A stretch of 64,000 nucleotides of DNA from Haematobia irritans (GCF_050003625.1 NC_134397.1:153966691-154030690), one strand, 5' to 3'; counted from the first letter of the stretch, positions 1 to 11,055 are shown. Notes: a model not told the origin generated them from the sequence alone. Translations and numbers: made by a program.

Positions 1-332
1 AGGTTTCTCTTAAGCCTTGATAAAAGTTATAGACCGTAAGATAAGTTTTATTTTTACATTATATGGAGTCTATGTTAAATAAAAATAGGGACTTACATAT
101 ATAAGCATTTTAAGTTCCCCAGAGGGCTCCCTAACACGCTTACCACTCAATACAAAAATAATCGAACAAACTTTGAAGAAAATTTTACTACAAATCTAAC
201 AAATTAAAAAAAAAAATCATTTTGTAGATTCTGATCAAATTTTTGTAGTTATTATGAAACAAACCTTCGTTCTTCGAATGAATGAATGATCCCTCACATC
301 AGTGACAATTGGGTAACATAGCAAAATTTTAT
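1..332. other. Unassigned AT-rich sequence
   Basis: I see no open reading frame, repeat or RNA-like structure that I can support. It precedes a small inverted-repeat element. Confidence 0.4.
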
Positions 333-527
333 ATTATTGTTGTTTTAGATTTCAGCCGTCCATCCAACCTTGCAGTCTATAGGGCTTTGCCCAAATAAAT
401 TTGACAAACATAGTTTTTCTCTGTTGGTTAAGCTACACTTGTAGTTTAGTATATGCAAGGTTTTAAGCTGATACAAAAAACAGCAATAATGATTGAAAAA
501 TAAACCAACAATAACAAGAAAAACGAA
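333..527 (-). mobile_element. Small inverted-repeat (MITE-like) element, family F
   Basis: About 195 bp with imperfect terminal inverted repeats: ATTATTGTTGTTTTAGATTT at the left, and its complement around AAACAGCAATAATG at the right. The interior reads TTGGTTAAGCTACACTTGTA and GGGCTTTGCCCAAATAAATT. Pieces of the same sequence occur at 12.19, 12.50, 22.99, 23.30 and 38.05 kb, so it is an interspersed family. It has no coding capacity. The superfamily is not recognised. Confidence 0.6.
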
Positions 528-540
528 AAAACATAAAATG

Positions 541-1216
541 CCTACAATTTTTTTCAAAACTTTATTTCTATCGAAAATTTTCTCATAATTGTATATCTAA
601 CGAACATTCTTTTACAATTTTCTTTCTATAGAAAATTTTTTAAAATTTGTTTTCAATGGAAATTTTTTCAACATTTTATTTCTATAAAGATTGCTTTAAA
701 ATTTTATATCTGTAGAAAATTTTCCAAAAATGTTATTTCTATAGAAAATTTTCCCAACACTTTATTTCTAGTAAAATTTTTCTCAAAATTTCTATTTATA
801 GAAAATTTGTTAAAATTTTATTTCTATGGAACATTTTCTCAAAATTTTATTTTTATAGAAAATTTTCTTCAAATTTTGTTTGTATAGAAAATGTTCATAA
901 AATTTTATTTCTATTGAATTTTTTTTTTAAATTTTATGTCTAGAGAAAATTTTTATAACATCTTATTTCTCTTAAAAAATTTGTATAAATTTTATTTCTA
1001 TATAAAATTTTTGCATTTTTGCTCTATATAAACTTTTCTCGAAATTTTATTTATACAGAATATTTTCTCACAATTTTATTTCTATAAAAAATTTTCTCAA
1101 AATTTTATTTTTATAAAAATTTTTCTTAAGATTTCATTTTCATAGAAAATTTTCTCAAAATTTTAAAGCTATAGAAAACTTTCTCAAATAGTTTCTATAG
1201 AAAATGTTCTCGACAT
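541..1216. repeat. 29-bp AT-rich minisatellite array (TTCTC variant)
   Basis: Degenerate tandem copies of TTTATTTCTATAGAAAATTT followed by TCTCAAAA, with a period near 29 bp. Each unit contains the self-complementary 12-mer TTTCTATAGAAA. The spacer reads TTCTC here, whereas most arrays in the window read TTGTC. The array is split by the element at 1217-1745. Confidence 0.85.
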
Positions 1217-1745
1217 CCCAGCAAAAAAAGCGTCGCCAAAAAAGTAATGAAAATGTTCTTTTTGGATCCGGAAGTGGTGCAAAATTGACGCAGAAGCGAT
1301 GAATTTAACATGGGCTTGTCATAGGACGGAAGTCCTCCATTTCAACAGCCGTTGCACTGAATTTGCATCACTTCTTTAGGTGTTATCCGAATTCAATGTT
1401 TTGGATGTAAATTAAAAAATTTAGTGATATTTTGTCAAATAAATAATTTTTAAAATTTTTTATACGTTTTAATGGATTCTAACGCTGTCAAATATTTTCA
1501 AAATGCACAATTTTTTCGGATTGAATTTAGCATTTTTTTCGACAAAATTTAAATAATTTGTACTATTTTATGAATTCTTACTCTGTTTTTAACCTATTTG
1601 AAACAAAAAAAGTTAGAATTGTCCATTAAAAGTATGAAAAAACCAAGTTAAAAAAATTGAATTAAAAGAACTTCCTGGGTAGTTAAAATAAAGAACATCA
1701 TTGGGAGCGCATCTTCCCAATGAACTTCCAAATTTTTTTGCTGGG
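1217..1745 (+). mobile_element. Non-autonomous inverted-repeat element, family G (CCCAGCAAAA termini)
   Basis: 529 bp, starting CCCAGCAAAAAAA and ending in the complement TTTTTTTGCTGGG. It is flanked by the dinucleotide AT on both sides, and the 29-bp array resumes exactly after it. An inverted, diverged copy lies at 53366-53899. Fragments of the right end, ACTTCCAATTTTTTTGCTGG, occur near 18.08, 34.1 and 35.1 kb. No ORF is present. A 2-bp target duplication is suggested, but two bases are weak evidence. Confidence 0.7.
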
Positions 1746-2340
1746 ATTTTATTTCTATAGAAAATTTTCTCAAAATTTTACTTCTATAGAAAATTTTCTC
1801 CAAATTTTATATTTATAAAAAAATGATCTCCAAATATTATTTTGATAGAAAATTTTCTCACAATTTTATTTTTATAGAAAATTTTCTTAAAATTTTTATT
1901 TCTATAGGCAATTTTCTCAAAAATTTATTTCTATCGTAAATGTTCTTAAATTTTTTTTGTATAGAAAATTTTTTCACAATTTTATTGCTATAGAAAATTT
2001 TTCCAAAACTTTATTTCTATAGATTTTTTTTTCAAAATTCTATTTCTTTAGAAAATTTTTTCAAAATTTTATTTATATCTAAAATGTTCTTAATTTTTTT
2101 TTCTATAGAAATTTTTTCAAAATTTTATTTCTATAGAAAATTTTCTAAAAATTTATCTCAATAGAAAATTTTCTCAAAATTTTATTTCTATAAAAAATGT
2201 TCTTAAAATTTTGTTTCTATAGAAAATTTTCTCAAAGCTTTATTTTATAGAAAATTTTCTCAAAGTTTTATTTTTTAGAAATTTTTCTCAAAACTTTATT
2301 TGTATAGAAAATTTTCTTTAAATTTTATTTCTATAGTTAT
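1746..2340. repeat. 29-bp AT-rich minisatellite array, continued
   Basis: Same TTCTC variant as 541-1216. It is separated from that block only by the family G insertion. Confidence 0.85.
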
Positions 2341-2455
2341 TATATAGAAAATTGACTGTTTAAACAGACGGACGGATATCGTTCCTAAAATTTTATTTCT
2401 ATAGTTATTATATAGAAAATTGACAGTTTAAACAGACGGACAAATATCGTAAGAT
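2320..2455. repeat. 68-bp direct duplication at the array edge
   Basis: The block containing CTATAGTTATTATATAGAAA and the GACGGAC-type motif occurs twice, with starts at 2331 and 2399 (68 bp apart). It joins the end of the minisatellite to an inverted head fragment of a DINE-like element. Confidence 0.7.
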
Positions 2456-2560
2456 CAGAATTTCACCACGATTCTGAATATAGCATATATAGATTCTGAG
2501 ACCAATATTTCGATGTGTTGCAAATGGAAATGGAATGATAGTACACCCCCATCCTATCTG
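2440..2560 (-). mobile_element. Inverted head fragment of an A-type DINE-1/mini-me element
   Basis: The strand shown carries AGAATTTCACCACGATTCTG, CAATATTTCGATGTGTTGCA and CACCCCCATCCTAT. These are the reverse complement of subfamily A heads such as that at 36435. Monomers and tail are absent. Confidence 0.65.
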
Positions 2561-2616
2561 GTAGATATATAAAATTATAAAAATCCTATCTGGTAGATAT
2601 ATAAAATTATAAAAAT
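2553..2616. repeat. 32-bp direct duplication
   Basis: CCTATCTGGTAGATATATAA plus 12 further bases is present twice, starting at 2553 and 2585. Confidence 0.75.
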
Positions 2617-3484
2617 CTTGCTTAGTTCTCTAGCTTTTGTGTCGTTAACATTGAAAATTTATTCAACTGGCAAAAAAATTGGGGCATTAGAGGGTTAACA
2701 TCCTCACAGCAATATTACATAAAATTTAAATTATCCCATTCATGTAATTAATCAACAAACATTTATTGACATCTCAATATCATGGACCAATCAATAATTT
2801 TCGACACCTTAATACCAGGTCAGATTTGACGTGCTTAATAATAGCTTGTGCCCAAGGATATTGTGTCACTCTTCAAATGTCCTGTCTGCTCCCCCTTCTC
2901 AATCACGCTCCTTCAATGAAAATCGTTTTGGAAGACAATTGAATAAATCATTATGATTGATTGATAGCTGGATGGACGGGATGGATCAAGGATTAAGAAA
3001 GAGAAGAGTATTTGGCCCATATTTATGTTACTCAACATTCAATTCGGTTTCATTCAATTTAAATGGACTGAGGCTTTGAGAATTATGCACAACAAATTAA
3101 CTACGATTTTATCAATTGTTTGTAATTCTTTTGGCGGAGGTTGTGGGTTTTGCATCTATCTCTCACTATTTCACAATGGGGGAGGTGTGGTGACCTATTG
3201 TTCATAAAGATGTACATATGTACATATTTCCATTTGTATCATTGCCTTTGTTGTCGTTGTTGTTGTTGCTATTATTGTTGATTTATACGATTGTAATCGA
3301 TTACATCATTAGTGTACTTAGATGGGTAATTGATGATTGTTTAAGTTCAAGTTTAAATTTATTACCAGAGAGTTACAATATTATTCTACACGGACATTAT
3401 TGTCTATGCCATTTAAAGTGATTCGGCAAGTGAACGTGTTCGGCATTTGTTGAATTGTTTATTTACGTATACATGGATTGGCAG
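2617..3484. other. Non-repetitive sequence without a recognised gene
   Basis: Base composition is more balanced than in the arrays. There is a GTTGTT-rich run at about 3245-3285 and a GTACATATGTAC palindrome near 3211. Small open frames do not resemble any protein family I know. This could be intron or intergenic DNA. Confidence 0.4.
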
Positions 3485-3487
3485 GGC

Positions 3488-3720
3488 CGGTAATACGGTG
3501 AGAGGGCCTTTATTAAGGATCTTGGGATCAATTCCACTTTCGACTGAATACCAAAAAGTTTTTCATCGGTGAATTATCGCATCTCAGTAATGCCGAGTAA
3601 ATCGAAACTTCTCCTTGTGGTTTCATCGTACGGAGAAACGCTATTCGGACTCGACTATAAAAATGAAATACTTTGCCATTGAACATCGAATAAGCGACAA
3701 GAAAGAAGAACGTTCTGCAA
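3488..3720 (+). mobile_element. Old, diverged copy of the tRNA-derived SINE
   Basis: It aligns by eye with the young SINE at 9911-10260. Shared blocks include ACCAAAAAGTTTTTC, TCTCAGTAATGC, GTGGTTTCA and TTCGGACTCGACTATAAAAA. Upstream, GGGATCAATTCC sits where the young copy has the B box GGTTCGATTCC. The 3' tail shared with the LINE is not recognisable here. Confidence 0.6.
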
Positions 3721-4053
3721 TTATACCTAACTCTTCCTATTCCCTAAAACTTAAAAAGTCGCAAATTTAAACATGATAAATCTATAATCGCAAATGTTAA
3801 AAAGATCACAATTTTAATTTGGAAAACGTTGAAATATCGACCTTTTCAAAAGGTATGTCACTTCATTCAGGATGCCCTTGCTACTTATGGCCTGCGTCTT
3901 ATCCAAATTAGACAATGTAGTAATGAGTGTGTCTGTGTATTCAACATAGGTCCACCAATACGTAAACAAATTGAGTTTTGTTTAATAGGTGAGTTCGAAG
4001 CAAAATGCTCACTAATCTGAGCATATATTTGTGTGGCAAATCTATCCCACATG
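3721..4053. other. Unassigned sequence
   Basis: No gene, repeat or terminus can be supported between the old SINE and the B element. Confidence 0.35.
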
Positions 4054-4780
4054 TTTATACCCCTCACCACTACTGTAGTACAGGGTACAATAAGTTTGTG
4101 CATTTGTATGTAACCCAGAGAAAGAGTATTCATAGACCCATCTTTTAGTATACCGATCGGCTTAGAATTAAATTCTGAGTCTATTTAGCGATGTCCGTCT
4201 GTCTGTCTGTTGATGTATTTTTGTGTGCAAAGTCCAGTTCGCAGTTTAAGTCCGATCGTCCTCAAATTTGTCATAGGGTCCCTTTTCGGCTCAAAGACGA
4301 TCCCTATTGATTTTGGAAAAATCGGTTCAGATTCATATATAACTGTCATATATATTTATAACCGCTCTGGTTGGAAATGACGTATTTATCAACCGATCTT
4401 CTTCCAATTTCGTGTAATAGAATATTTTGTGAGTGTCGTAAATTTTGCAAAATATCATTCAAATCGGTTCAGATTAAGATATAGCTCTCATATATAGCTT
4501 TCGCCCGATTTACTCTCCTATGACCTCATAGGCCAATCTTTTGTTCCGATTTACGTGAAATTTTGCACAGGGAGTCGAATTAACATTCACACCGAATTTG
4601 GTTGAAATCGGTTCAGATTTAGAAATAGCTTCCATATATAGCGTTCGCCTGATTTACACTCCTATGGCCCCAGAGGCCAAAGTTTTACCCCAAGTTACGT
4701 AAAATTTTGCACAGGGAGTAGAATTAACATTATAAATATGCACACCGAATTTGGTTGAAATCGGTTCAGATTTAGATATA

Positions 4781-5581
4781 ACAGGTTGGCTGATAAGTCC
4801 CCGGTCTAACAAAGAAAAACAATTTTTTTTTTGTGTCAAAATTCGTTTTTATTATTCAATATAGTTCCCTTCAAGAGCGATACAACGATTATAACGACCT
4901 TCCAATTTTTTGATACCATTTTGGTAGTACTCCTTCGGTTTTGCCTCAAAATAGGCCCCAGTTTCGGCGATCACCTCTTCATTGCAGCCAAATTTTTTCC
5001 CTGCGAGCATCCTTTTGAGGTCTGAGAACAAGAAAAAATCGCTGGGGGCCAGATCTGGAGAATACGGTGGTTGGGGAAGCAATTCGAAGCCCAATTCATG
5101 AATTTTTGCCATCGTTCTCAATGACTTGTGACACGGTGCGTTGTCTTGGTGGAACAACACTTTTTTCTTCTTCATATGGGGACGTTTTGCCGCGATTTCG
5201 ACCTTCAAACGCTCCAATAACGCCATATAATAGTCATTGTTGAAGGTTTTTCCCTTCTCTCGATAAAAAATATTCCATGCGCATCCCAAAAAACAGAGGC
5301 CATTTCTTTGCCAGCGGACTTTTGAGTCTTTCGACGCTTCGGAGACGGTTCACCGGTCGCTGTCCACTCAGCCGACTGTCGATTGGACTTAGGAGTGTAG
5401 TGATGGAGCCATGATATGACCAACACGTTCCTTTGATATCTTTAAGGCCTCTGCTATCTCGATCAACTTCATTTTACGGTCATTCAAAATCATTTTGTGG
5501 ATTTTTTTGATGTTTTCATCGGTAACCACCTCTTTCTGACACCATCTATGTGTCAGACCGGGGACTTATCAGCCAACCTGT
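4781..5581 (-). mobile_element. Internally deleted irritans-type mariner, copy 1
   Basis: The terminal inverted repeats are 27 bp, begin ACAGGTTGGCTGATAAGTCC and are perfect complements at 4781-4807 and 5555-5581. A TA target duplication flanks them (4779-4780 and 5582-5583). These ends match what I know of irritans-subfamily mariners (Himar1 type). At about 801 bp it is much shorter than the copy at 55030-56291 (1262 bp). Comparison shows two internal deletions, near 5413 and near 5535 on the plus strand. They remove the N-terminal DNA-binding region and the first catalytic aspartate region. Confidence 0.92.
4852..5426 (-). pseudogene. Mariner transposase remnant (C-terminal two thirds, deleted and frameshifted)
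   Basis: This is a relic of a D,D34D transposase, the enzyme that cuts and pastes mariner DNA at TA sites. Two overlapping frames are seen. 5205-5426 covers the region HYTPKSNRQSAEW to FWDAHGI. 4852-5289 covers FHQDNAPCHKS to PPYSPDLAPSDFF and the C-terminus. Exactly 34 residues separate the second aspartate (HQD) from the third (APSD). The first catalytic aspartate (TMDET region) and the helix-turn-helix domain are lost in deletions. A frameshift lies around 5205-5289. The copy cannot encode an active enzyme but keeps perfect ends, so it could in principle be moved by another source. Confidence 0.88.
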
Positions 5582-5738
5582 TAGATCCCATATATAGCTT
5601 TCGCCCGATTTACACTCCTATGGGCTCAGAGGCCAATCATTTGTTCCGAATTACGTGAAATTTTGCACAAGGACAAGAACTAACATTATAAAAATGTGTA
5701 CCGAATTTGGTTGAAATCGGTCCAGATTTAGATATAGT

Positions 5739-6216
<478 letters not shown>

Positions 6217-6366
6217 GTCGTCCGATTTACAGATATGACCACGGTGGTCATATCAAAGTTTCACTCCGATTTACTTAAAATTGTGAACAGGGAATGGAAA
6301 TAACATTTTTACTATGCATGCCAATTTTAATTGACATTGGTTCAGATTTAGATATATCTACCATAT

Positions 6367-7103
6367 CGACCATCGACTGCCGCAAATCTCTCAATGAGAT
6401 GGCTGAGCAGTACAATATTCACCTAATATGGGTGCCTGGCCATAGGAACATACCGGGGAACTGCGAAGCGGATGAGTTGGCAAGGCTAGGGACTACCTTA
6501 CATATTCCAGGGGAACTGGAATTTGTTGGTATGCCCCTAGCTACCTGCAAGCTCATGCTGCGTGAGAAGGCTGTTAGGATGGCAAATGTTCGATGGGAGA
6601 ATTGCAAGGGTTGTAACGACACCAAGCAAATATGGCCCCATTTCAACTTAAACCGCACACTAGATATGCTAATGTTCTCGAGACGTCAGATATCACTCCT
6701 GATATCTGCTATAACGGGTCGCTGCCTGATAGGCGATTTTGCAAAAACTATTGGCGCGAAGTATAATGACTATTGTATGAGCTGTCATGATGCGGAGGAA
6801 AAAGAATCAATTAAACACCTCTTGTGTGAGTGTCCTGCATTTTGTGTAAAGCGCAAGCAACTTTTAGGAGCATATAGCTTCATATTACTGGCGGATCTGG
6901 AAAACGTTAACTTATGCAGTCTGCTAATGTTTTTGGAACAATCTGGTTGGTTCAACAAAGAAAAATAATCAAGAAGGTTCAGCGGTTAAAACTAGAAGTG
7001 TCCATATGTAATAGGTACTTTTAGTTAATGTGGTATCACAATGGACTGAATAGTCTAAGTGAGCCTGAATCTTAATCGGGCTGCCACTCTAACCTAACCT
7101 AAC
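6367..7103 (+). mobile_element. 5'-truncated LINE with RNase H domain and (AACCT)n tail
   Basis: It is bounded by a 9-bp target duplication, CTACCATAT (6358-6366 and 7104-7112), inside the B element. It holds the end of a LINE ORF, a 3' UTR of about 130 bp and a tail of three AACCT units. Bases 7030-7103 match the 3' end of the SINE at 9911-10260. Truncation at the 5' end and direct-repeat flanks indicate target-primed reverse transcription. Confidence 0.88.
6369..6968 (+). CDS. LINE ORF2 C-terminal fragment: RNase H C-terminal half and tail domain
   Basis: This is the end of a non-LTR retrotransposon polyprotein. The piece IWVPGHRNIPGNCEADELAR is the C-terminal RNase H motif (histidine in PGH and acidic residue in ADELA). 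RNase H in such elements removes RNA from the RNA-DNA hybrid. Downstream are Cys and His residues (CMSCHDAEE, HLLCECPAFC), as is usual near the end of RNase H-bearing LINE ORFs. There is no native start codon: the reading frame enters from the interrupted B element, so the 5' border given is the LINE junction. Reverse transcriptase and endonuclease are absent. The frame is open up to TAA at 6966-6968, which suggests a fairly recent insertion. The exact clade (I, LOA or another RNase H group) is not resolved. Confidence 0.85.
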   Translation, partial: TIDCRKSLNEMAEQYNIHLIWVPGHRNIPGNCEADELARLGTTLHIPGELEFVGMPLATCKLMLREKAVRMANVRWENCKGCNDTKQIWPHFNLNRTLDMLMFSRRQISLLISAITGRCLIGDFAKTIGAKYNDYCMSCHDAEEKESIKHLLCECPAFCVKRKQLLGAYSFILLADLENVNLCSLLMFLEQSGWFNKEK

Positions 7104-7495
7104 CTACCATATATCTACCAGAGATCAAAATTTCACGCAGATTTACCTGAAGTTTTGCACAGACGGAAGGACTAACATTCTTGCAACACATGCGGAATTG
7201 GGTTAATTTAGATTCATATGACTACGGAGGCCAAAGTTTAATTTCGAAAATTTTGATGTTTTGTACTGAGAGTTCAATTAAAATTTTAGCGATGTGTGCC
7301 AAATTTTATCAAAATTGGCTCAGAGTTAGACAAAGCCCCTATATTGTTCTTCCGATTTTAGCAAATATGACCCAATGGATGGTTAGTCATTCCGTTTGTA
7401 ATACATCGAACATGATCAACGCAAAATCCCAAGAAGATCCAACTACGAGTATCTCCTTCTATTTGCCTATCTATCTGTTGTAATTACGGTACAGC

Positions 7496-8812
7496 GTCGG
7501 ATACAAACTAAGATCTCCCGAAATTGGAAATTTAAATGCATTTTAGAATTTATAAAAATTCAATAGTTTTAAAAAATATCTAATTATACAATTAAAAAAT
7601 ATTTACAATTTCCCCCCAACACTTCAACTCGAACACACCTATTATCATGTTTACATTGAGATATCGACAAATATTTGTGTGTTTTGTTGCTGGCGGTTAG
7701 CGTGAGTGGAGGTCGTAGCGTAAGCCTCATAGCACAATAGGCGTTTACTTTGCGCCGAGATTTACATACAATTGGCGGCATTTCGTGTTGTATTTGACTG
7801 CGGCCGTAAATTTTTTGGCCGACCGCTGCTGCCGTCTGTTATTGTTCCGAATCTCAAATTGGTTTGTTTTCATTTCACTTCATTCAATTTCATTTTTTTG
7901 TTTGTTCTCTCTCTCTACTTCGAAGATCTCATGTTTTGGATTTGAGTTTTTTCTTCTTGCTTTATTTTCTTTCTTGTTTATTTATCCCTTAACGCTTGGC
8001 TGATTAACGTGTTCGATTGGAAGTGGCAGTGGGTTGAGGTTGATGTTACTTCAGTAGCCGGCCACTCGTAACGTACAAAGCCCTCTAACAACAAGTGTAC
8101 ATAGCTGCTCTACCTGTGCGAGGGTTTTTAATTGAAATGGAAATTCTAAGAAGAAATGCTCTTGCCATCGTATCGCTGTTCTAGCGAAAGAAGAGGAACA
8201 AATTGATTTGTTAGCATTTGTGAGGAATTAAACGAATTGTGTTTCCTACATAGCTCAATCGGTCCAACGATCGACCTACAAGCCTAAGGTTAAAGTTAAA
8301 AAATTCCCAGATAATTAACAAGTCAATACCGTTAAAGTGGCCAATACACTTTTTGTTTCTCCAGCTATTGACTAATGAGTAGTCTTGAAGACTTCTTAGT
8401 GAAGTAACTAGATAACCGTGGGTAATGAATTTGAATTGTATAAAATGAAGCAATGATATCAACTAAGGGAAGCCATTTGGTATTTGATGTAAATGGCAAT
8501 TAGAGGGAAATTAAAATTTATTTACATCGTAGGTCATGAAAATTAACGGTTAATGTTGGTCGTATCTGTATTGTTGGGAAATATTAAGATATCTGCATAT
8601 TGATTCCCTTTTTAACATCGAAATTGTAGGATACTCTTCTCACCGTAAACTTCAGTTTTATTCGCCAACTTGAATCAGTGATGCCAACTAGCGAAGGGCA
8701 AAAAGCACCAAAAATATATTATAAATTCTAACGTATCAGGTCCCACAACAAAAACTACTCCAGCTACTTCAGGTGAAATTCAATGTTCTGCTACTACTAA
8801 AAAAACAATGGA
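7496..8812. other. Non-repetitive sequence without a recognised gene
   Basis: About 1.3 kb with a CT-rich patch near 7907-7918. No exon, tRNA or transposon terminus is recognisable. The small open frames are not similar to any family I know. Confidence 0.4.
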
Positions 8813-9175
8813 AATAAAATTTTAACAAAGATTTCTATAGAAATAAAATTTTGACAAAATTTTCTATACAAATAAAATTTTAACAAAATTTTCTATGGAT
8901 AAATTTTTTTTACAAAATTTTCTATAAAAATAAAATCTTGATCAAATTTTCTACAGAAATAAAATGTTGATAAAATTTTCTAAAGAAATGAAATTTTGAT
9001 AAAATTTTCTACAAAAATAAAATTTTGACAACATTTTCTATAGAAAGAAATGTTGATAAAATTTTTTATAGATATAAAATCTAGACAAAATGTTCTATAG
9101 AAATAAAATTGTGACAAAATTTTCTATAGTAATAAAATTTTGACAAAATTTTCTATAGAAATTAAATTTTGGTAG
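8813..9175. repeat. 29-bp minisatellite array, inverted orientation
   Basis: About 12 units of the reverse complement, TAGAAATAAAATTTTGACAA plus AATTTTCTA. It runs directly into GGTAGATTATTTTTGGCTCT, the usual junction between the array and the monomers of an A element, so it belongs to the A copy at 8813-10673. Confidence 0.85.
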
Positions 9176-9910
9176 ATTATTTTTGGCTCTAGTGGCAACC
9201 GTGATTATGAACCGATATGGACCAATTTTTGTGTGATAGGGGATCGACTATATATAACTATAGATTGATATGGACCAATTTTGGTTGTTAGATACTAACG
9301 CCACGTACTAAGTTTCAACCGGATCGGATGAATTTTGCTCCTCAAAGAGGCTCCGGAGGTCAAATCTGGGGATCGGTTTATATGGGGGCTATATATAATT
9401 ATGGACCGATATGGACCAATTCTGGCATGGTTGTTAAAGATCATATACTAACACCACGTACCAAATTTCAACCGGATCGGATGAAATTTGCTTCTCTTTG
9501 AGGCTCCGCAAGCCAAATCTGGGGATCGGTTTATATGGGCACTATATATAATTATGGACTGATGTGGACCAATTTTTGCATGGTTATCAGACACCACATA
9601 TCAACACCGTGTACCAAATCTCAGCCGGATCTATAGAAATAAAATTGTGACAAAATTTTCTATAGTAATAAAATTTTGACAAAATTTTCTATAGAAATTA
9701 AATTTTGGTAGATTATTTTTGGCTCTAGTGGCAACTATGATTATGAACCGATATGGACCAATTTTTGTGTGATTGGTTATCTACTATATATAACTATAGA
9801 TATGGACCACGTACTAAGTTTCAACCGTATCGGATGAATTTTGCTCCTCAAAGATGCTCCGGAGGTCAAATCTGGGGATCGGTTTATATGGGGGCTATAT
9901 ATAATTATGG

Positions 9911-10260
9911 AGGTTAGGTTAGGTTATGTGGCAGCCCGATGTATCAGGCTCACTTAGACTATTCAGTCCATTGTGATACCACAGTGGTGAACTTCTCTCT
10001 TATCACTGAGTGCTGCCCGATTCCATGTTAAGCTCAATGACAAGGGACCTCCTTTTTATAGCCGAGTCCGAACGGCGTTCCACATTCCAGTGAAACCACT
10101 TAGAGAAGCTTTGAAACCCTCAGAAATGTCACCAGCATTACTGAGGTGGGATAATCCACCGCTGAAAAACTTTTTGGTGTTCGGTCGTAGCAGGAATCGA
10201 ACCCACGACCTTGTGTATGCAAGGCGGGCTGCTAACCATTGCACCACGGTGGCTCCCTGT
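9911..10260 (-). mobile_element. tRNA-derived SINE, recent copy with 11-bp target duplication
   Basis: The flanking direct repeat is TATAATTATGG (9900-9910 and 10261-10271). Read on the minus strand the element starts near 10260 with ACAGGGAGCCACC, then a perfect pol III A box TGGTGCAATGG and a perfect B box GGTTCGATTCC. A body of about 200 bp follows. The 3' end reads TGGTATCACAATGGACTGAA through GGGCTGCCAC to three AACCT units, shared with the LINE ending at 7103. The copy interrupts an A monomer exactly. Confidence 0.93.
10177..10260 (-). promoter_or_regulatory. Internal pol III promoter (A and B boxes) of the SINE
   Basis: On the minus strand, box A (TGGTGCAATGG) precedes box B (GGTTCGATTCC) with tRNA-like spacing. 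This is the expected type 2 internal promoter for RNA polymerase III transcription of a tRNA-derived SINE. Confidence 0.85.
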
Positions 10261-10673
10261 TATAATTATGGACCGATAAGGACCAATTCTGGCATGGTTG
10301 TTAAAGATTATATACTAACACCACGTACCAAATTTCAACCGGATCGGATGAAATTTGCTTCTCTTTGAGGCTCCGCAAGCCAAATATGGGGGTCCGTTTA
10401 TATGGGGGCTATACGTAAAAGTGAACCGATATGGCCCATTTGCAAAAGCATCCCACCTACATCAATAACAACTACTTGTGCCAAGTTTCAAGTCGACAGC
10501 TTATTTCGTTCGGAAGTTAGCGTGATTTCAACAGACGGACGGACGGACGGACAGCTTATATCGACTCAGAATTTCACCACGAATATATGGGGTCTTAGGG
10601 CAATATTTCGATGTGTTACAAACGGAATGACAAAGTTAATATACCCCCCATTCTATGGTGGATGGTATAAAAG

Positions 10674-11055
10674 CTTCCAAAGATGAACCATTTCTACTAA
10701 ATTATGAACGCCTATCCAAGTGTATATCTTTATAATTTTTAATGCTTATTTTACACACTTTCAACTAATTTTTATCAGTAATGACTTCTCAAGTTCATAA
10801 ATGCACTTGTCGCTAGACTTTTAAAAAGAATAACAAAATTGATTAAAAGAGAATCAATACCACCTTCACAACAATTAAATTCTATGGCAATATAGTTGAG
10901 TTTCTTACGCTTTTGGCAGTCTAATCAGAATTTTTGTATCACAATATGTCATCAATTGTACTCAATATTGTTCAAATTGAAAAAACCACCAAATGCACTA
11001 AATGAAAACGCCAGAAAGCACCAAGTTGGTATTTTTTTTTTGAAAAGGCCAATTT
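10674..11055. other. Unassigned sequence
   Basis: No coding or repeat signature is clear between an A and a C element. The stretch near 10985-11030 (AAGCACCAA) is loosely similar to 8700-8715, perhaps an old repeat. Confidence 0.35.

Larger units (their letters stand above)
8813..10673 (-). mobile_element. A-type DINE-1/mini-me element, copy 1
   Basis: Read on the minus strand it runs from its head (complement of CTATGGTGGATGGTATAAAA at 10653-10672), through a GACGGACGG tract near 10536-10551 and A monomers, to the 29-bp array at 8813-9175. The canonical tail is not recognisable left of 8813. It contains an internal duplication (9099-9360 resembles 9631-9875) and a SINE at 9911-10260. There is no coding potential of its own. 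Confidence 0.75.

Noticed and set aside
7089..7103. True telomeric repeat
   Set aside because: Only three AACCT units, at the precise 3' end of a LINE inside a target duplication. It is the element's tail.
7785..8003. Possible small membrane protein gene
   Set aside because: It is hydrophobic because of T-rich DNA. No conserved motif, start context or neighbouring exon could be supported.
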